From positions 1 through 64,000 of the forward strand of contig NZ_JAMTCN010000020.1 of NCBI RefSeq assembly GCF_024171865.1: a stretch of DNA of 64,000 nt, read 5' to 3'. The stretch comes from Prauserella aidingensis (GTDB taxonomy: Bacteria > Actinomycetota > Actinomycetes > Mycobacteriales > Pseudonocardiaceae). A model generated the notes under the pieces. The model was not told the origin of the DNA. It ran no database searches and saw only the letters and a list, made by a program, of their open reading frames with translations. Position numbers and translations under genes: made by a program. How positions within the stretch are numbered: the first letter of the stretch is position 1; each line of letters opens with the position of its first letter. This document shows positions 59,472 to 64,000 of the stretch, piece by piece.

Positions 59472-60356
59472 TCATGCCTCGCTGTGCCGCGGCACCTCCT
59501 TTCCCCTGTCGTGTGTCGGTCCCCCGAACCGCTCGTTCCCCAGCACGCCCAGCAGCTGCAGTTTGAGCGCGTCCTCGGCGTTCGGCGCGGCGGTCAGCAC
59601 GAGCAGTGCCTGCGTCCGGTCCTCGGTGAACAGCACCTGACAGTCGACCTCGATCTCGCCGAGCTCGTGGTGGAGGAGAGTCTTGTGGTCCGCGAACCGT
59701 GTGCCCACCTCGTGCCGTCGCCACAGCTCCGCGAACTCGGCGCTCTCCCGCAACAACGCCTCGACGAGCTCGCCCGCCCGGGATTGCGGGCCGAGCGATC
59801 CGTAGGCCGCGCGCAGATTGGCGACCTGCGCGCGGCTCTGCCGGTCGTGGTCGTCCTCGGGGTAGAACCGCCGTTCCGCGGGATCGGTGAACCACCGGTA
59901 GTACTCACTGCGTGCCAGTCCCGTGAACCGGGAACGGTCGCCGAACAGCGCTTGGGCCATCCGGTTCTGCACCAGAGTCTCGCCCAGCTCGGAGACGATC
60001 AGCGCCGGTGTGTCCGCGAGCCGGTCGAGCACCCGCAGCAGCGCGGGCGCCACGTGGTCGCCACCTGCTCCCGGAGGCGGCACGTTGCGGCCGGCGACCT
60101 GGAACAGGTAGTCGCGCTCGTGCTCGGTGAGGCGCAACGATCTCGCGAGCGCGGCCAGCAGCTGCTCGCTCGGCTGCGGGCCCCGGCGCTGCTCGAGGCG
60201 TGTGTAGTAATCGGTCGACATCGACGCCAGTGACGCGACCTCTTCGCGTCTGAGCCCGGCGGCGCGTCTTCGCTGCCCTCGGGGCAGCCCGACGTCCTCG
60301 GGGCGCAGCTCCTCCCTGCGGCGACGGAGGAACTCCGCCAGTGCGGTGCGGTCCAT
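59472..60356 (-). CDS. XRE-family regulator with MmyB-like sensor domain
   Basis: A 294-residue protein with an N-terminal helix-turn-helix (about 5-80: FLRRRREELRPEDVGL, RRAAGLRREEVASLASMSTDYYTRLEQ) and a C-terminal MmyB-like ligand domain (about 100-270). This family in actinobacteria is usually divergent from an SDR or other oxidoreductase it controls, exactly the layout here. A 46-bp palindrome sits between the two start codons. Fatty-acid ligands have been proposed for the family. ATG start. No other partner gene. Confidence 0.9.
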   Translation of the reverse strand: MDRTALAEFLRRRREELRPEDVGLPRGQRRRAAGLRREEVASLASMSTDYYTRLEQRRGPQPSEQLLAALARSLRLTEHERDYLFQVAGRNVPPPGAGGDHVAPALLRVLDRLADTPALIVSELGETLVQNRMAQALFGDRSRFTGLARSEYYRWFTDPAERRFYPEDDHDRQSRAQVANLRAAYGSLGPQSRAGELVEALLRESAEFAELWRRHEVGTRFADHKTLLHHELGEIEVDCQVLFTEDRTQALLVLTAAPNAEDALKLQLLGVLGNERFGGPTHDRGKEVPRHSEA

Positions 60357-60384
60357 GCGAACCAGTATCGGGGCTGTCGACGGT

Positions 60385-60430
60385 CCGAGGCAGGGATCGT
60401 GGATCCCCCGATCAACGATCTCTGCCTCGG
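60385..60430. promoter_or_regulatory. 46-bp palindrome between the XRE regulator and SDR genes
   Basis: Arms of 21 bp (60385-60405 and 60410-60430) pair at 19 of 21 positions around a 4-base centre; the outer part is CCGAGGCAGGGATCGT against ACGATCTCTGCCTCGG. It lies midway in the 101-bp divergent promoter gap. The obvious reading is a large operator, possibly two sites, for the XRE protein on both promoters. Confidence 0.75.
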
Positions 60431-60457
60431 CGGGCCGGAGCGGGCGAAGGTCGAGAC

Positions 60458-61225
60458 ATGGACATCACAGCGCACAACACCGTTTTCGTCCCCGGCGCCA
60501 CCAGTGGCATCGGCCTGGAGCTCGCACTGGCGCTGCGCGCCGAGGGCAACACCGTCGTCATCGGAGGCAGGCGTGCCGACCTGCTGGAATCCATCGCCGC
60601 GGAGCATCCCGACATCGGCACGGTCGTCGTCGACACGACGGACCCGGCGAGCGTCGAGGCCGCGGCGGAGGACGTCCTCTCGCGGTATCCGGAACTGAAC
60701 GTGCTGATCGCGATGGCCGGCATCATGCGGGTCGAGGACTGGCACCGGCCCGAGACCTTCCTCGACTCCGCCGAGTCCGTGATCACCACCAACGTGCTCG
60801 GTCCGATCCGGCTGATCGCGGCGTTCGTCGAGCACTTCCGGCGACGGCCCGACGCCACGATCGTCACCGTGTCGTCGGGGCTCGCCTTCACCCCGCTGGC
60901 CGCCACGCCCAGCTACAACGCCTCGAAGGCCGCCGTCCACCAGCTCAGCGAGTCGCTCCGCCTCCAGCTCGCGGACACGTCGGTCTCGGTCGTCGAGATC
61001 GTGCCCCCGGCGGTGCGGACCTCCCTGCTGCCCGGTCAGGAGAGCAGCGAGTTCGCGATGCCGCTCGACGAGTACGTCTCCGAGGTCGTGGAACTGATGC
61101 GCACCCGTCCGAACGCGAAGGAGATCCTGGTCGAGCGGGTCGAGTTGCTGCGCCACGCCGAAGCGCGTGGCGACTACGCCGACGTCGTGGCCGCGATCAA
61201 TGCAGCCGACCCGCACGGGACGTGA
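60458..61225 (+). CDS. Short-chain dehydrogenase/reductase (DltE-like)
   Basis: The 255-residue SDR has the NAD(P) motif PGATSGIG near 14, AMAG near 87, and a catalytic Ser-Tyr-Lys with YNASKAA near 153. The full-length SDR fold ends with AAINAADPHGT. The ATG at 60458 follows GGAGCGGGCGAAGG and lies just past the palindrome; longer frames upstream overlap the operator. It is controlled presumably by the divergent XRE protein. Substrate unknown. birA starts 34 bases later on the same strand. Confidence 0.9.
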   Translation: MDITAHNTVFVPGATSGIGLELALALRAEGNTVVIGGRRADLLESIAAEHPDIGTVVVDTTDPASVEAAAEDVLSRYPELNVLIAMAGIMRVEDWHRPETFLDSAESVITTNVLGPIRLIAAFVEHFRRRPDATIVTVSSGLAFTPLAATPSYNASKAAVHQLSESLRLQLADTSVSVVEIVPPAVRTSLLPGQESSEFAMPLDEYVSEVVELMRTRPNAKEILVERVELLRHAEARGDYADVVAAINAADPHGT

Positions 61226-61259
61226 TACGCCCGCGGTATCCGGCGTTAGGGTTCCGCGC

Positions 61260-62081
61260 GTGCCGAATCGCATCGATGGAGCCCGCCTGCGGGGAGAACT
61301 GGTCGAACCGGTCGGGCCGTACGCGCAGGTCGACGTGGTCGCCACCACCGGGTCGACGAACGCCGACCTGCGGCAGGCCGTCGTCGACGGCGCGCCCGAC
61401 CGGACGGCGCTCGTCGCGGCGGAGCAGACGGCCGGACTCGGCAGGCGGGGGCGCACCTGGGCCTCACCGGGCTCCGGCGTGTACATCAGTGTGCTGTTGC
61501 GGCCCTCGGGTGTGCCGGTCGCGGGCGTCGGCTCGCTCGCGATCGCCGCGGGACTGGCCGTACTGGACGTCGGCGACGCGCTCGGAGCGAACGTCGCGCT
61601 CAAGTGGCCCAACGACGTGCTCGCCGCCGACGCTTCCGGCAAGTGCGCGGGGATCCTGTCCGAGGCCGCCTCCTCGGACGAGCTGGCCGTGGTTCTGGGT
61701 ATCGGACTCAACGTGACGCGCGTGCGCGAGGACGTGACCGTGCCGGCGGGTGCGTTGCCCCCGGTGTCGCTCGCCGAGCTCGGCGCCGCGACCAGCGACC
61801 GCACCGACGTGGCGATGATGGTGCTCGCGGCGCTGCACGAACGGGAGACGGTCTGGCGCGAGGCGGCAGGCGACCTCGCCGACGCCGACATGCTCGACGA
61901 GTACCGGCAGCGGTGTCTCACACTCGGCCAGGAGGTCAAGATCCTGACCGGCGGCGGCAGCGTGATCGGCGACGCGGTGGACGTCGAGCCGACCGGCGCG
62001 CTGGTCGTCGACGTCCCTGGCGGCACCCGGCGGAGTGTTTTCGCGGGTGACGTCGTGCATCTCCGGCCGACCGGTGGGTGA
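61260..62081 (+). CDS. birA: Biotin-[acetyl-CoA-carboxylase] ligase
   Basis: The 273-residue enzyme activates biotin to biotinyl-AMP and attaches it to the AccA3 carrier domain. Core motifs: TTGSTNADL near 31, biotin loop GLGRRGRTWASP near 59, KWPNDVL near 114, and the C-terminal SH3-like part. It lacks the N-terminal HTH of E. coli BirA, so it is a pure ligase. GTG start. In mycobacteria birA (Rv3279c) neighbours accD5 as here, now with the XRE/SDR pair between. Confidence 0.94.
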   Translation: MPNRIDGARLRGELVEPVGPYAQVDVVATTGSTNADLRQAVVDGAPDRTALVAAEQTAGLGRRGRTWASPGSGVYISVLLRPSGVPVAGVGSLAIAAGLAVLDVGDALGANVALKWPNDVLAADASGKCAGILSEAASSDELAVVLGIGLNVTRVREDVTVPAGALPPVSLAELGAATSDRTDVAMMVLAALHERETVWREAAGDLADADMLDEYRQRCLTLGQEVKILTGGGSVIGDAVDVEPTGALVVDVPGGTRRSVFAGDVVHLRPTGG

Positions 62082-62146
62082 AACACGCTCCGGAGCGGTA
62101 CGGTTGCCCGCAGAGAAGATGACCGCATTTCGGGGAGTGGCCAGCG

Positions 62147-62761
62147 GTGGCGTATCCACAAAGCCTGCTCAGTGAGGGCGAGAGCGTCGTCGTCCACAAG
62201 CATCCGCACTTCAAGATGCTCGTCTGGCCGGTGCTGATCCTGCTGATCACACTGGGGGTGGGGATCTGGCTGGCATTCTTCGTCGCGCCCGGCTTCGACG
62301 CCCCGTGGGACGTCGTCACGCAGATCGCCGTCGGTGCCGTCGGGCTGATCCTGTTGATCTGGCGGGTCTTCGCGCCGTTCGTCCGGTGGCGCACCACGCA
62401 CTTCATCGTGACCACCGACCGCGTCATCGCCCGCGAAGGTGTCGTCAAGCGCACCGGCATCGACATCCCGATGGCGCGTATCAACAGTGTGCGGTTCGAG
62501 CACGGCCTGCTCGACCGGGTCTTCGCCTGCGGCACGCTGATCATCGAATCGGCGTCCGAGGAGCCGCTCACCTTCGACGACATTCCGAGCGTCGAGAAGG
62601 TGCACACCTACATCTACCGCCAGGTCAACGAGAACCCGTACGACGACTTCGACTACGACCCGTCCTGGCAGCAGACCGCCCAGCAGCCACACGCGCCGCA
62701 CCCGCAGCAGCAGCCGCAGTCGGGGCAGCCGCCGCAGCCGGGCTCGTACCCGGGGTGGTGA
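62147..62761 (+). CDS. PH-domain (bPH2) membrane protein
   Basis: The 204-residue protein corresponds to mycobacterial Rv3278c by context. Two membrane helices (about 25-47 and 58-76) are followed by a bacterial PH-like domain (80-160; RTTHFIVTTDRVIAREGVVKR, then DIPMARINSVRFEHGLLDRV) and a Gln/Pro-rich C-terminal tail of about 30 residues. GTG start with GGGGAG upstream. Its stop overlaps the next gene. Function unknown. Confidence 0.85.
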   Translation: MAYPQSLLSEGESVVVHKHPHFKMLVWPVLILLITLGVGIWLAFFVAPGFDAPWDVVTQIAVGAVGLILLIWRVFAPFVRWRTTHFIVTTDRVIAREGVVKRTGIDIPMARINSVRFEHGLLDRVFACGTLIIESASEEPLTFDDIPSVEKVHTYIYRQVNENPYDDFDYDPSWQQTAQQPHAPHPQQQPQSGQPPQPGSYPGW

Positions 62762-63708
62762 ACGTGGGCGCACGGGACGTGGGGCTGCCCGAGCACCTTC
62801 CGCGCTCGGGCGAGCTGCCCGCCGAGGTGACGATCTGGGAGGTCGGACCGCGGGACGGCCTGCAGAACGAGGCGGCGACGGTGCCCGTCGACGTCAAGCT
62901 CGAATTCCTCGACCGGCTCGCCGACGCGGGGCTGACGACCCTCGAGGCGACCAGCTTCGTCCACCCGAAGTGGGTCCCGCAGCTCGCCGATGCCGAGGAA
63001 CTGCTCTCCCGGCTCGACCGCAGGTCGGGCGCGCGCTACCCGGTGCTGGTGCCCAACGCACGCGGCCTCGACCGGGCCGTCGACGCGGGGATCGCCGACA
63101 TCGCCGTGTTCGCCAGTGCCACCGAGTCGTTCGCCAAGCGGAACCTCAACTCCACCTACGACGACCAGTTCGCGATGTTCGACCCCGTCATCGCGCGGGC
63201 TCGCGGCGAGGGCATGGCGGTACGCGGATACCTGTCGATGTGCTTCGGCGACCCGTGGGAAGGCGTGGTCGACCCCGACCAGGTCGTCGCGGCGGGCACA
63301 CGCCTGCTCGACGCCGGCTGCGGGCAACTGTCCCTCGGCGACACCATCGGTGTCGCGACGCCCGGGCAGGTCGACCGGCTCGTCGACGCGTTCGCCGCCG
63401 CAGGAGTCGGCGTCGACGCGCTCGCGGTCCACTTCCACGACACCTACGGGCAGGCACTGTCGAACACTCTCGCCGCGCTGCGCCGCGGCGTGGCCACGGT
63501 CGACTCGTCCGCGGGCGGTCTCGGTGGCTGCCCCTATGCTGAGTCGGCCACCGGGAACCTTGCCACGGAGGACCTCGTGTGGATGCTCGACGGCCTCGGA
63601 GTGCGCCACGGCGCCGACCTCGACGCGCTGGTCACGACGAGCACGTGGATGGCCGAGCGGCTCGGAAGGCCGAGTCCGTCGCGGGTCGTGCGCGCGCTCG
63701 CGGGCTGA
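62758..63708 (+). CDS. Hydroxymethylglutaryl-CoA lyase-like enzyme
   Basis: The 316-residue HMGL/DRE-TIM enzyme is expected to cleave HMG-CoA to acetyl-CoA and acetoacetate in leucine breakdown. The metal/substrate motif EVGPRDGLQNE is near residue 30, SFVHPKWVPQLADAEE near 66, the histidine motif HFHDTYGQAL near 224, and the GGLGGCPYAESATGN signature near 256 with the conserved cysteine. The GTGA overlap with the PH gene fixes the start; GTG codons at 62755 and 62764 are alternatives. Usual length about 300. Confidence 0.92.
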   Translation: MNVGARDVGLPEHLPRSGELPAEVTIWEVGPRDGLQNEAATVPVDVKLEFLDRLADAGLTTLEATSFVHPKWVPQLADAEELLSRLDRRSGARYPVLVPNARGLDRAVDAGIADIAVFASATESFAKRNLNSTYDDQFAMFDPVIARARGEGMAVRGYLSMCFGDPWEGVVDPDQVVAAGTRLLDAGCGQLSLGDTIGVATPGQVDRLVDAFAAAGVGVDALAVHFHDTYGQALSNTLAALRRGVATVDSSAGGLGGCPYAESATGNLATEDLVWMLDGLGVRHGADLDALVTTSTWMAERLGRPSPSRVVRALAG

Positions 63709-63814
63709 CACGGGCATCCTTTCCGGGGCCACCGGGAACCGCGAGCCGCGTCGCCACGTCTGAGGTCCAGCCGGGGCTGCATGCGGCCGCACTGATCGAC
63801 GTCGGGAGAGCGCC

Positions 63815-64000
63815 GTGACCGACCATCGCGACGAGGTGGAGCAGCTGCTCGCCGAGTACCGGCGGAGCAGAGAACAACTGGCGGACGTGCAGCAGCAGCT
63901 CACGGCCATCAGCGAGTCGGCGAGCAGTGACGACGGCCTCGTGACGGCCACCGTCGGTGGGCGCGGGGTGCTCACCGGTCTGACGATCGCCGAGGCCGCC
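63815..64000 (+). CDS. YbaB/EbfC-like protein (partial, runs off the window)
   Basis: The first 62 codons are visible. An N-terminal coiled coil (EVEQLLAEYRRSREQLADVQQQL) is followed by a beta stretch VTATVGGRGVLTGLTIAEAA, the YbaB/EbfC nucleoid-associated fold as found in ESX-associated and stand-alone actinobacterial proteins. GTG start with GGGAGAG upstream. The rest and any partner genes lie beyond 64000. Confidence 0.7.
   Translation, partial: MTDHRDEVEQLLAEYRRSREQLADVQQQLTAISESASSDDGLVTATVGGRGVLTGLTIAEAA

Overview
The window is high-GC actinobacterial chromosome. GTG starts are frequent, stop/start overlaps (ATGA, GTGA) are common, and several families are typically actinobacterial (LprG/P55, LpdA-type quinone reductase, AccA3/AccD5/AccE, DUF1707, SAV_915, DUF559). 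No mycolic-acid locus is visible. My best guess is a Pseudonocardiaceae-like organism, made from gene content only. All protein calls are from reading the sequence; no database search was run.

Layout. 0.0-0.65 kb: 3' end of an rRNA operon (23S end, 5S, two strong hairpin terminators). 0.65-4.2 kb, minus strand: hisS, then the lprG-p55 lipoprotein/exporter pair. 4.4-27.2 kb: a central-metabolism block that in outline follows the Mycobacterium tuberculosis pmmB-deoD-amiB1/amiA1-lpdA-glpD2 neighbourhood: sugar-phosphate mutase, PucR-type regulator, purine nucleoside phosphorylase, Ser/Thr kinase, methylmalonyl-CoA mutase (mutA-mutB-meaB), M20 amidohydrolase, DUF559 protein, gamma-glutamylcyclotransferase-like protein, LpdA, a VOC protein and glycerol use (glpFK divergent from glpD). 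A truncated acetyltransferase remnant follows glpD. 27.5-30.3 kb: DUF1707 protein, accA3 and a SAV_915 protein.

31.2-53.1 kb: a complete-looking catecholate siderophore cluster. A double iron box precedes about 21 kb of tightly packed plus-strand genes: isochorismate synthase, 2,3-dihydroxybenzoate (DHB)-AMP ligase, isochorismatase, a free-standing aryl carrier protein, siderophore-interacting flavoprotein, lipoprotein/FecCD/FecCD/ATPase uptake system, a 3535-residue NRPS and an MFS exporter. The convergent entA-type dehydrogenase supplies the last DHB enzyme. The NRPS reads C-A-T-E-C-A-T-E-C: it ends in an apparently intact condensation domain and has no thioesterase or terminal carrier. This is the best candidate here for undescribed chemistry. 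A DHB-D-aa1-D-aa2 chain would be released onto a soluble amine or passed to an unseen partner.

53.3-64 kb: small secreted protein, maf, GntR regulator divergent from an MFS transporter, accE-accD5, an XRE regulator divergent from an SDR across a 46-bp palindrome, birA, PH-domain membrane protein, HMG-CoA lyase-like enzyme and a partial YbaB-like gene. accA3, maf, accE, accD5, birA and the PH protein are close neighbours in mycobacteria (Rv3278c-Rv3285), so the siderophore cluster splits an old carboxylase neighbourhood. AccA3/AccD5/AccE, biotinylated by BirA, make methylmalonyl-CoA, and MutAB/MeaB can turn it into succinyl-CoA, so both ends of the window serve propionyl-CoA metabolism.

A second theme is short tandem-repeat arrays (periods 15-21 bp, one of 53 bp) in gene 3' flanks. 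I count nine in 64 kb. Three of them, at separate loci, share the same 21-bp GTGTTGC unit in the sense orientation, starting within about 25 bp of a stop codon.
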